DNA from: Actinomycetota bacterium
GTDB lineage: Bacteria; Actinomycetota; Thermoleophilia; Gaiellales; F1-60-MAGs149
Length of the DNA: 7,089 nucleotides
Assembly (NCBI GenBank): GCA_947481755.1
Contig: CANKHS010000067.1
Coordinates: forward strand, 1-7,089
Direction: 5' to 3'
Part shown: piece by piece, positions 1-5,175 of the stretch
How positions within the stretch are numbered: position 1 is the stretch's first letter
Layout of the letters: each line of letters starts with the position of its first letter
Made by a program: the position numbers and the translations under genes
The notes under the pieces: generated by a model
Told to the model about the DNA's origin: nothing
Databases searched by the model: none
What the model saw: the letters and a program-made list of their open reading frames with translations, nothing else

Positions 1-219
1 GATCGGGTCGCTGATGCCGTCAGTGATCGCGGAGGTCGGCGTGTTGTGATCGGCCGTCGCAAGTGTGCGGTCGGGGCGACGGACACCACGACCGGCGAGG
101 CGGAGGCTCTCAAAGGCCTGAGGGGTCGTCACTTCGTGGATCAGGTGCAGGTCGATAAAGAGCAGGTCGTTATCGATGACATGCGAATCCCAGATCTTCT
201 CGTAGGTCGTGCGTCCCAC
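1..219 (-). CDS. leuC: 3-isopropylmalate dehydratase large subunit, N-terminal part (LeuC)
   Basis: This is the start of the large subunit of isopropylmalate isomerase, a cytoplasmic [4Fe-4S] enzyme of the aconitase family. With LeuD it converts 2-isopropylmalate to 3-isopropylmalate in leucine synthesis. I translated it by hand from the reverse strand: 73 codons, open at the left edge. Family signatures seen are RTTYEKIWDSHVI (3-15), LLFIDLHLIHEVTTPQAF (19-36) and the near-invariant TADHNTPT (55-62). The iron-sulphur cysteines lie further on, outside the window. The start is GTG at 219-217, chosen because AGAAGGAG sits 7 bases upstream and because LeuC proteins begin just before the TLYEKI-like motif. 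The gene is divergent from the small membrane protein gene at 285. LeuD would be expected beyond the left edge. Confidence 0.95.
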   Translation of the reverse strand, partial: MGRTTYEKIWDSHVIDNDLLFIDLHLIHEVTTPQAFESLRLAGRGVRRPDRTLATADHNTPTSAITDGISDPI

Positions 220-226
220 CGCGGCG

Positions 227-234
227 CTCCTTCT
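227..234 (-). promoter_or_regulatory. Ribosome binding site of leuC
   Basis: AGAAGGAG is read on the minus strand, 7 bases before the GTG start of leuC. It decides the start codon, because no ATG is available in this part of the frame. Confidence 0.8.
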
Positions 235-238
235 GCTG

Positions 239-267
239 CTTACGTAGCGGAACGCTACCAGCGTCAA
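239..267 (-). promoter_or_regulatory. Candidate leuC promoter
   Basis: On the minus strand TTGACG (267-262) matches 5 of 6 bases of the -35 consensus. A 17-base spacer leads to CGTAAG (244-239), a weak -10 box matching 3 of 6. Transcription would begin just before the leuC ribosome binding site. The -35 box is convincing; the -10 box is not strong. Confidence 0.4.
244..258. promoter_or_regulatory. Perfect dyad in the divergent leuC / membrane-protein promoter region
   Basis: GTAGCG (244-249) and CGCTAC (253-258) are perfect inverted repeats separated by GAA. The dyad lies between the putative -35 and -10 of leuC and over the expected -35 position of the leaderless promoter on the other strand. 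A bound regulator could therefore affect both genes. This is an operator by position only; no regulator gene is in the window. Confidence 0.35.
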
Positions 268-272
268 GGACG

Positions 273-278
273 TATCCT
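273..278 (+). promoter_or_regulatory. -10 box for a probable leaderless transcript of the 285 gene
   Basis: TATCCT fits the actinobacterial TAnnnT -10 pattern and ends exactly 6 bases before the ATG at 285, so transcription would start at or next to the A of the start codon. No convincing -35 box is visible; the hexamer 17 bases upstream is GAACGC. The nearest purine-rich stretch, AAGGA at 266-270, is 14 bases from the ATG, too far for a normal ribosome binding site. Confidence 0.5.
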
Positions 279-284
279 GCCGGT

Positions 285-548
285 ATGTCCGACTCGCGGC
301 CGCCGAAGTTGATCCAGCGCTGGGAGAACCTCGAGATGGGGCTCCAGTTTTTGATCGCATTCATCGTGCTGATCCCGGTCATCTCGGTTCTGCATTGGAC
401 AGCACTCAACCAGCCGCTCGCCCGTGGGGCCGTCTACGGTGTGTTCTGGGCACTTCCCGCAGCCTTCTTGATTTCTATCGCTTCGCAAAACGAGCGACGT
501 AAGCGCCGCGAGGCACTCGCTGCGAAAGACGAGTCGGGCGACTCGTGA
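285..548 (+). CDS. Small two-helix membrane protein of unknown function
   Basis: I do not recognise this 87-aa protein. It has a short polar N-terminus (1-16), a first hydrophobic helix at about 17-39 (IAFIVLIPVISVL inside it), a short loop with NQPLAR, a second helix at about 48-67, and a highly charged tail (NERRKRREALAAKDE, 69-83). The positive tail predicts that both ends face the cytoplasm. The ATG at 285 is 6 bases after a TATCCT box, suggesting a leaderless mRNA. An alternative start is the in-frame ATG at 336, with GGGAG 9 bases upstream, which would begin right at helix 1. The gene lies 37 bases before the MFS exporter on the same strand, so the two are probably co-transcribed. A link with transport is inferred only from that position. 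It is supported as real by two clean helices, codon quality and the stop-to-start spacing. Confidence 0.75.
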   Translation: MSDSRPPKLIQRWENLEMGLQFLIAFIVLIPVISVLHWTALNQPLARGAVYGVFWALPAAFLISIASQNERRKRREALAAKDESGDS

Positions 549-585
549 TTCCCTCCACAGCCCTGATCGTTCGAAGGAGTTCCAT

Positions 586-2172
586 ATGAGCGAAACAGCG
601 CCATCGGGCCAGCCCGTCCAGACCGATCGTCGCATGTGGCTGACGCTGTTTGCGATGTGCTTCGCGCTGTTCATGATCATGCTCGACAACACGGTCGTCA
701 ACGTGGCGCTGCCGACGATCCAGAGCGATCTCAATCCGACGCAGAGCCAATTGCAGTGGATCATCAACGCCTACATCCTGGTCTTCGCCGCGCTGATCCT
801 GCTCGGTGGCAAGCTCGGCGATCGCTTCGGCCGCAAGAAGCTCTTTATCGTTGGTGTGATTGGCTTTACGGTCTGGTCGGCGGCGTGCGCGCTCGCCACG
901 ACGACAGATCAGCTGATTGTGTTCCGCGCGCTGCAAGGCACCGGCGCCGCGATTATGAACCCGCTCTCGCTGTCGATCCTCGTCGCTACCTTCCCGCGCC
1001 CGAAGTTGCCTCAGGCGATCGGGATCTGGGCAGGTATCTCCGGACTCGGGCTGGCGCTCGGACCATTGGTTGGTGGGTTCCTAACCGAGCACGTCGGCTG
1101 GAGTGCGGTCTTCTGGATCAACGTGCCGATTGGCATCATCGCGCTCGTCGCCGTGGTGTTCGCCGTGCGCGAGTCGCGCGATGAGACCGTCAAGAGCCTC
1201 GATGTGGTCGGTACCGCGCTGGTGACTGCGGGGCTATTTGGGCTCACGTACGCACTGATTGGGACGAGTGACAATGCCTGGGTCTCGGTACGCACGCTCG
1301 GCCTCCTCGGTCTCTCGGTTGCCTTATTGGTGGCCTTCGTCTGGTGGGAATCTCGCCACAAGGAACCGATGGTGCCACTCGGATTCTTCAAGAGCCGCGT
1401 TTTCTCGACGTCGATCATCGTCGCGGTACTCGTTGGCTTTGGGCTCTACGGATCACTGTTCGTGGTCACCCTCTATATGCAAAACATTCGCGGCTACAGC
1501 GCGATCGACGCTGGTATCCGCACGTTGCCGTTGACGATGGCAGTGATGTTTGTTGCGCCGCTCGCGGGCAAACTCAACGCCCGGCTCGGCTCAGCACGCC
1601 TGATGGGGAGTGGTATGGCGATGGCGTGTGTCGCGATGTTGGGGCTGAGTATGCTCGAGTTCGATAGCCCGTATTCGCATATCTGGCCGTTCTACTTGCT
1701 GCTCGGTGCGGGCATTGCTCTGACGATGCCAGCGATGAGCGCTGCCGCGATGGGTGCGATCGACCCCCGCAAGGCCGGTGTTGGTTCGGGCGTGCTGAAC
1801 GCGGCTCGACAGGTTGGTGGCGCGCTCGGTATTGCCGTGCTCGGTTCGGTTGCGGCGACCATTACCACCAACGCCTGGCAGCAGAAGACGCAGGGCATGG
1901 GGGGCGTGATTGTGGCGAAGGCCGATCTCCTGACGCAGCTCGTCGAGGGTGCGCAGGCTCAGGCGGTCAATGCGCTGGCTGGTCCGAAGGCGATGCAGCT
2001 GGCGATGGAGTCGTGGATGGAGGGCTTCCATGCCTCGGTGCTCGCGGGCGCGTTCCTGATGGCAACGGCCGTCGTGGTCGTCATCGTCGGTTTCCGTGGC
2101 GTTGCGAAGCCACAGGCCGTCCCGGTGATGGACTCGTCCGACACGCCACCGCCGGTCGCCGTCGAACTCTAA
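586..2172 (+). CDS. MFS drug exporter, DHA2 (EmrB/QacA) family, 14-helix type
   Basis: This is a proton-driven efflux permease of the inner membrane, 528 aa, the usual length for the 14-helix DHA2 family. Motifs seen: D1-like LDNTVVNVALPTI (33-45) in helix 1; motif A GGKLGDRFGRKK (74-85) in the helix 2-3 loop; motif B RALQGTG (114-120) with the conserved Arg in helix 4; motif C, the antiporter signature, GLGLALGPLVGG (153-164), followed by WINVPIGI (177-184). A second-half motif, NAARQVGGALGIAVLG, lies at 405-420. A hydrophilic stretch (430-475) before the last helix is typical of the family. AAGGAG at 574-579, 6 bases before the ATG, supports the start. It probably forms an operon with the small membrane protein upstream. 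Its TAA stop overlaps the stop of the convergent gene. The substrate cannot be read from sequence. Confidence 0.93.
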   Translation: MSETAPSGQPVQTDRRMWLTLFAMCFALFMIMLDNTVVNVALPTIQSDLNPTQSQLQWIINAYILVFAALILLGGKLGDRFGRKKLFIVGVIGFTVWSAACALATTTDQLIVFRALQGTGAAIMNPLSLSILVATFPRPKLPQAIGIWAGISGLGLALGPLVGGFLTEHVGWSAVFWINVPIGIIALVAVVFAVRESRDETVKSLDVVGTALVTAGLFGLTYALIGTSDNAWVSVRTLGLLGLSVALLVAFVWWESRHKEPMVPLGFFKSRVFSTSIIVAVLVGFGLYGSLFVVTLYMQNIRGYSAIDAGIRTLPLTMAVMFVAPLAGKLNARLGSARLMGSGMAMACVAMLGLSMLEFDSPYSHIWPFYLLLGAGIALTMPAMSAAAMGAIDPRKAGVGSGVLNAARQVGGALGIAVLGSVAATITTNAWQQKTQGMGGVIVAKADLLTQLVEGAQAQAVNALAGPKAMQLAMESWMEGFHASVLAGAFLMATAVVVVIVGFRGVAKPQAVPVMDSSDTPPPVAVEL

Positions 2173-2918
2173 AACGTCGTCGTCGCGAGGCGACGGCGAT
2201 ACTCGAGTACGAGTGGGTCGTCGATTGGTCGCTCGGCAAAGACACCGATAAAGATGCGCCGGATGGTGTCGAGCCGCTCTGCGTCCGCTGTGTCGATCAT
2301 GGCGACCATGCCATCGAGCGAGCTCTCGAGGTCTGTCGTAAACGTCTCGAGGCAGGCGGCGAGTTCGGGGTCGGTAGCGGGGTTGGAAAGCACGCGTGAG
2401 CGCTCGAAGACGCCACCGCCGATTGGGTGGTGCGCGACAGTAAGGAGCCAGAGATGCGCCTCGAGTGGGTCGCCACGGTCGAGCATAAGGCGGCCGAGTG
2501 CAATCGTCAGCGATGGCTCGAATGGATCAGCTTCGAGGGCCGCTCGTATCAGCTGCTCGTCGTTTGACGCCAGCGCCTGCTCGGCTTGGTTGAGGGGCAC
2601 GGCCGCGAGGAATGCATCGATCGCTTCGCGTGGCTCGGCGCCGGTAATCTCGGCGCGCAGGATGCCGTTGAGGACGCCCTTGGTGCTCGGCGCGATCGAA
2701 ATCCCAAAGACGGCCGTGGCCTGCGTGTTCTGCTCGGCATCGATCGAGACGAGTGTGCACTCGAGACCGCAGTCTGTGATTGCCTCGGCGAGGTCGGTCA
2801 CATATGTCGCGCTTGGGTCGTGTTCGCCTGCATGTAAGACCACGATGATGGGTCGTTCGAACGAGGCGTCGAAGACGTCACGCTGAAAGGTCTCGTCCGT
2901 TACGGTCTGCGCGATCAC
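2169..2918 (-). CDS. Thioredoxin-TPR paralogue lacking the CxxC active site (CnoX/YbbN-like)
   Basis: A 249-aa protein collinear over its whole length with its upstream neighbour (2945-3703). It has a thioredoxin-fold N-terminus (about 1-108), a helical TPR-like middle (about 118-205) and a conserved C-terminal block (RRIFIGVFAERPIDDP at 220-235, then YRRRLATTTF). Where the neighbour has WCGPC it has EHDPS (32-36), so both redox cysteines are gone. The cis-proline loop is altered from SIP to SIAP (74-77). It therefore cannot do dithiol exchange; a binding or holdase role is an inference from the CnoX family. The start is GTG at 2918-2916. There is no Shine-Dalgarno sequence, but TAGCAT ends 6 bases upstream and an in-frame TAG just before it rules out an earlier start. 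The gene lies 26 bases after the neighbour. It ends in TAG overlapping the TAA stop of the convergent exporter. Confidence 0.88.
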   Translation of the reverse strand: MIAQTVTDETFQRDVFDASFERPIIVVLHAGEHDPSATYVTDLAEAITDCGLECTLVSIDAEQNTQATAVFGISIAPSTKGVLNGILRAEITGAEPREAIDAFLAAVPLNQAEQALASNDEQLIRAALEADPFEPSLTIALGRLMLDRGDPLEAHLWLLTVAHHPIGGGVFERSRVLSNPATDPELAACLETFTTDLESSLDGMVAMIDTADAERLDTIRRIFIGVFAERPIDDPLVLEYRRRLATTTF

Positions 2919-2924
2919 GTCGGG

Positions 2925-2953
2925 ATGCTACCGGGCGAGCGGCGCTAGTACAA
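2925..2953 (-). promoter_or_regulatory. Leaderless promoter of the CxxC-less thioredoxin paralogue
   Basis: On the minus strand TTGTAC (2953-2948), a 17-base spacer and TAGCAT (2930-2925) stand 6 bases before the GTG start at 2918. The -35 element falls in the last sense codons of the upstream gene, abutting its stop. No ribosome binding site is visible in the 26-base gap, which fits a leaderless start inside the gene pair. Confidence 0.5.
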
Positions 2954-3703
2954 CGCGGAAGCGAGGCGCTTGCGATACGTGAGGACGATCGGGTCGTCAA
3001 CGGGGCGCTCGGCAAAGATGCCGATCATCACTCGACGGACACGGTCCTTGCGGGCATCGTCAGCTCCCGGCACGACGTCGAGCATCGCCTGCAGCGAACC
3101 TTCTGGATCGCCGGCGAGAGACTCGAGCGCGCGGGCGAGCTCGGGGTCAAGGTCGGGTGTCAGCACGATCTCGGCACAGGCCAACAGACCGTCAGCCTGC
3201 GGAGCGTGGCGGGCTGGTTCGAGGACCGCGATCGCCTCGGCGGTATCGCCGCGGGCGAGCAGGATGCGGGCGAGGGTCATCGCGGCATCGACGTTCTGAT
3301 CGTCCTCGGCGAGCACCGCGCGTAGCGATTCCTCGCTGATCGTCTCGACGGCAATCTCGGCCTCGTCTGCGGTCTCGGCTGCCACGAGCGTGTCGAGGAA
3401 GGCCTCCACTTGCGAGGGCTGCAACAGTCCGACGAACTCGTTGACGACCTGCCCGTTGCGGAAGGCCTTGACGGCGGGAATGCTCTGGATCTTGAAGCTC
3501 GCTGCGAGTTGCGCGTTAGCTTCGGTGTCGACCTTGACGAGCTTGATCGCCCCGCCACGCGAGGCGACAGCGGCCTCGATAATCGGTGCGAGCTGCTTGC
3601 AGGGCCCGCACCAATCAGCCCAGAAATCGACGACGACAGGAACGTTGTGGGAGGCCTCGATGACTTCGCGTTGGAAGTCGGCCTCGGTGACATCAACAGC
3701 CAT
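2945..3703 (-). CDS. cnoX: Thioredoxin-TPR protein with intact WCGPC site (CnoX/YbbN family)
   Basis: A 252-aa cytoplasmic protein of the chaperedoxin type: a thioredoxin domain plus TPR-like helices. The thioredoxin part spans about 1-108, with VVVDFWADWCGPCKQLAP (23-40), redox cysteines 32 and 35, VDTEAN (58-63) and the cis-proline in SIPAVKAF (P76). The helical part includes a TPR-like segment near 126-163 with LARILLARGDTAEAIAVLEP. It ends YRKRLASALY, closely like the YRRQLYALLY end of E. coli YbbN as I recall it. Known members hold unfolded proteins and protect cysteines, and some also reduce disulphides; the WCGPC here suggests redox activity is kept. The ATG at 3703-3701 has no clear ribosome binding site but follows a TACGAT box by 6 bases. 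The gene is followed by a paralogue without cysteines and is divergent from the second MFS gene. The symbol reflects family membership, not proven orthology. Confidence 0.9.
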   Translation of the reverse strand: MAVDVTEADFQREVIEASHNVPVVVDFWADWCGPCKQLAPIIEAAVASRGGAIKLVKVDTEANAQLAASFKIQSIPAVKAFRNGQVVNEFVGLLQPSQVEAFLDTLVAAETADEAEIAVETISEESLRAVLAEDDQNVDAAMTLARILLARGDTAEAIAVLEPARHAPQADGLLACAEIVLTPDLDPELARALESLAGDPEGSLQAMLDVVPGADDARKDRVRRVMIGIFAERPVDDPIVLTYRKRLASALY

Positions 3704-3709
3704 GCCCCC

Positions 3710-3740
3710 ATCGTAGGCGAGACGCGGCTTTCCCTGTCCG
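3710..3740 (-). promoter_or_regulatory. Probable leaderless promoter of the WCGPC thioredoxin gene
   Basis: TACGAT (3715-3710 on the minus strand) ends 6 bases before the ATG at 3703. A possible -35 box CGGACA (3740-3735), sharing GACA with the consensus, lies 19 bases further upstream, slightly long spacing. The gap before the ATG is GGGGGC, which is not a good ribosome binding site. Confidence 0.5.
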
Positions 3741-3765
3741 CTTTGGTATCACGGTGGTTGCGTGA

Positions 3766-3794
3766 TTCGCGGAACCCGTCCGATCCCTTACCCT
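3766..3794 (+). promoter_or_regulatory. Probable leaderless promoter deciding the start of the second MFS gene
   Basis: TACCCT (3789-3794) ends 6 bases before the GTG at 3801. TTCGCG (3766-3771) lies 17 bases upstream and is a poor -35 box. The same box-to-start distance as the other leaderless candidates argues for 3801 over the in-frame GTG at 3762, which has neither such a box nor a ribosome binding site. Confidence 0.5.
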
Positions 3795-3800
3795 GACCGT

Positions 3801-4994
3801 GTGGTCAGTACCCGTGCAGCTATTCGACGCCTGAGCGTTGCGCGTGCGATCTCGGTGACGGGATCGCAGGTCGCGATGATCGCGCTGACGTTCCAGATCT
3901 ATGAGATCACGAACTCGGCCGTCTGGGTTTCCGCGGTCTTTTTGGCCACCTTCGCGACGATGGGGATCCTGACGCCAATTGGTGGCTGGCTGGGTGATTC
4001 CTTCGATCGACGCAAGGTGATGATCATCTCCGACCTCGGGGCGGCCGTCGTCTTTGCTGCGTTGGTCTTTGCGGATAAGCCCTGGATGTTGATTGCCTTG
4101 GCGCTGCTCGCGACCGTTGCGGAGATGCCGTTTCTGCCGGCGTCGCAGGCGGCGATTCCGAATTTGGCGGCAGATGAAGATCTGGCCTGGGCCAATGGGC
4201 TTGTCTCGCAGGCCTTCGCTCTTGGGATCACCATTGGTCCATTGGTTGGTGGTGTGCTGGTCGGTGGAGTTGGCGCTGGTACAGCGTTTGGCATCAACGC
4301 GTTCTCATTCTTGGTATCCGCTGCGCTCGTCTGGAGCGTGAAGGGCCGCTTTCAAGAGCGACGCGCGGTGAGTGGGGAGCGGCCGCCCAAGGTGCGATTT
4401 ACGGAGGGTCTTCGGATTGTGTGGCAGATCCGTCTGTTGCGGCTGGTCGTGTTGGCCGAGGTGGTGGCGTACAGCGTTGTTGGTTGGGCCATGGTCTCGG
4501 ACGCACCGCTTGCCAAGATCTTCGATGTTGGTGCGATTGGGTTTGCGGCGCTGATCTCCTGTTGGGGAGTAGGCATGCTGATTGGCTCGTGGGGGATCGG
4601 GCGGTGGCTTGGCGAGCGACGGATCGAGGGGAAGATCATGCTGATTGGCATGCTGGTCGATGGCGTGACGATTGCCTTTATGGGTTTTAGTCCCTGGTTT
4701 GTGCCAATCCTGGTTGTCAGTGTGATTGGTGGCGCCGCATCGGGGTTTGTCAATGTCTCTCGGCAGACCCTGCTACAGCGCGCTGTGCCAGATCACCTAC
4801 GTTCGCGTGTGTTTGCGGTTGCCGAGGTGACGGCAACCATTTCGTTCACGTTGGGTTTGGCAATCGCCGGCCCTGCGATCGAATTGATTGGTGTGCGCCC
4901 GTCCTACATCCTCTCGGGCGTCGTCTTCGCCTTGGGCGCCTTGATGCTGATCCCGGTCGTGCGCCGCCCGACCATCCAGTCTCCTTCGTCATGA
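3801..4994 (+). CDS. MFS exporter, DHA3-type (EntS-like), 12 helices
   Basis: An inner-membrane permease of 397 aa, the usual size for a 12-helix MFS protein. Motif A, GGWLGDSFDRRKVM (61-74), follows helix 2. ASQAAIPNLA (114-123) and GPLVGGVLVGGVGAGTAFGIN (from 146) are typical of the DHA3 group, which includes macrolide and siderophore exporters. The second half carries RQTLLQRAVPDHLRSRVFAV (321-340), a frequent signature of this group. Substrate unknown. Start: GTG at 3801 is preferred because of the TACCCT box 6 bases upstream and because the protein then begins directly before the first helix. An in-frame GTG at 3762 would add 13 residues. The TGA stop (4992-4994) lies within the palindrome at 4990-5092. 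Its codons look richer in TTG, GTT and ATT than those of the acyl-CoA dehydrogenases. It is divergent from the thioredoxin pair. Confidence 0.9.
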   Translation: MVSTRAAIRRLSVARAISVTGSQVAMIALTFQIYEITNSAVWVSAVFLATFATMGILTPIGGWLGDSFDRRKVMIISDLGAAVVFAALVFADKPWMLIALALLATVAEMPFLPASQAAIPNLAADEDLAWANGLVSQAFALGITIGPLVGGVLVGGVGAGTAFGINAFSFLVSAALVWSVKGRFQERRAVSGERPPKVRFTEGLRIVWQIRLLRLVVLAEVVAYSVVGWAMVSDAPLAKIFDVGAIGFAALISCWGVGMLIGSWGIGRWLGERRIEGKIMLIGMLVDGVTIAFMGFSPWFVPILVVSVIGGAASGFVNVSRQTLLQRAVPDHLRSRVFAVAEVTATISFTLGLAIAGPAIELIGVRPSYILSGVVFALGALMLIPVVRRPTIQSPSS

Positions 4995-5028
4995 ATGTCC
5001 AGAAGGGGTCAGGCACGATCTGGACATT
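4994..5028 (+). repeat. Left 35-bp hairpin unit of the nested palindrome
   Basis: AATGTCCAGA (4994-5003) and TCTGGACATT (5019-5028) are perfect 10-base inverted repeats around a 15-base core. The unit overlaps the last base of the stop codon of the second MFS gene. Confidence 0.85.
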
Positions 5029-5053
5029 GGATAGACGAGCTGGCTCGTCATCA

Positions 5054-5088
5054 AATGTCCAGATCGTGCCTGACCCCTTCTGGACATT
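5054..5088 (-). repeat. Right 35-bp hairpin unit, inverted copy
   Basis: This is the exact reverse complement of the unit at 4994-5028, with the same 10-base inverted ends (5054-5063 and 5079-5088) around the complementary 15-base core. The two copies show no base differences. Confidence 0.85.
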
Positions 5089-5110
5089 CATGTTGGATGG
5101 CGGCCCGCAC

Positions 5111-5140
5111 TTGCACATCACATAACACCTGTGCGACTAT
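5111..5140 (+). promoter_or_regulatory. Weak promoter candidate for the acyl-CoA dehydrogenase operon
   Basis: TTGCAC (5111-5116) and GACTAT (5135-5140) are 18 bases apart and match the consensus only partly (3 of 6 each). This is the best pair I can find between the palindrome and the ATG at 5176. The -10 part overlaps the dyad at 5131-5146. Confidence 0.25.
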
Positions 5141-5146
5141 TCGCAC
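5131..5146. promoter_or_regulatory. Palindromic operator candidate upstream of the acyl-CoA dehydrogenases
   Basis: GTGCGA (5131-5136) and TCGCAC (5141-5146) are perfect inverted repeats around CTAT, a 16-bp site 29 bases before the ATG at 5176. Short palindromes of this size at the promoter are typical binding sites of TetR-type repressors, which often control fatty-acid or sterol degradation genes in actinobacteria. The assignment to a regulator type is inference. Confidence 0.45.
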
Positions 5147-5175
5147 GTCTGTTGTGTTGAGGAGAGAGGTTTTTG

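Larger units (their letters stand above)
4990..5092. repeat. 103-bp nested palindrome (REP/BIME-like element)
   Basis: Arms 4990-5028 and 5054-5092 are perfect 39-base reverse complements. Past a single G/A mismatch the stem resumes with 3 more pairs (5030-5032 with 5050-5052), then an inner hairpin GACGAGC (5034-5040) with GCTCGTC (5043-5049) around TG. Each arm contains a unit that begins AATGTCCAGA, ends TCTGGACATT and has a 15-base core containing GGGGTCAGGCAC. The layout resembles paired, inverted REP sequences (BIMEs). There is no T-run after either arm, so it is not a canonical intrinsic terminator, although so strong a hairpin could still stop transcription or protect the 3' end of the upstream mRNA. 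I see no other copy in this window and no direct repeats at its ends. Reading frames that cross it on the minus strand are considered spurious. Confidence 0.9.

Noticed and set aside
46..312. Plus-strand 88-aa reading frame over leuC
   Set aside because: It is antisense to the convincing LeuC N-terminus on the minus strand and resembles no known protein.
264..936. Two minus-strand reading frames (264-767 and 475-936) opposite the small membrane protein and the exporter
   Set aside because: Both are shadows of genes supported by motifs and a ribosome binding site, and their composition (His/Arg/Asp-rich in the second) is typical of antisense frames.
2181..2195. CGTCGC-GAG-GCGACG hairpin just inside the end of the CxxC-less paralogue, with TTTT further on (minus strand)
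   Set aside because: The stem is only 6 bp, lies inside the coding region, and six bases separate it from a run of only four T. This is too weak to call a terminator.
2254..2886. 210-aa plus-strand reading frame opposite the CxxC-less thioredoxin paralogue
   Set aside because: Its Ser/Arg/Ala-rich composition, lack of motifs and the end-to-end match of the minus-strand protein to its paralogue show it is a shadow.
3748..3766. ATCAC-N9-GTGAT dyad between the thioredoxin gene and the second MFS gene
   Set aside because: Five-base arms with a 9-base gap are common by chance, and the site does not line up with either promoter in a telling way.
3762..3800. Upstream GTG start of the second MFS gene at 3762
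   Set aside because: It has no ribosome binding site or -10 box at a useful distance, and it would add 13 residues not typical of the family. The GTG at 3801 fits the leaderless pattern shared by three other genes.
4990..5092. CRISPR array or attachment site reading of the repeat
   Set aside because: There are only two copies, they are inverted rather than direct, and no cas, integrase or tRNA sequence is present.
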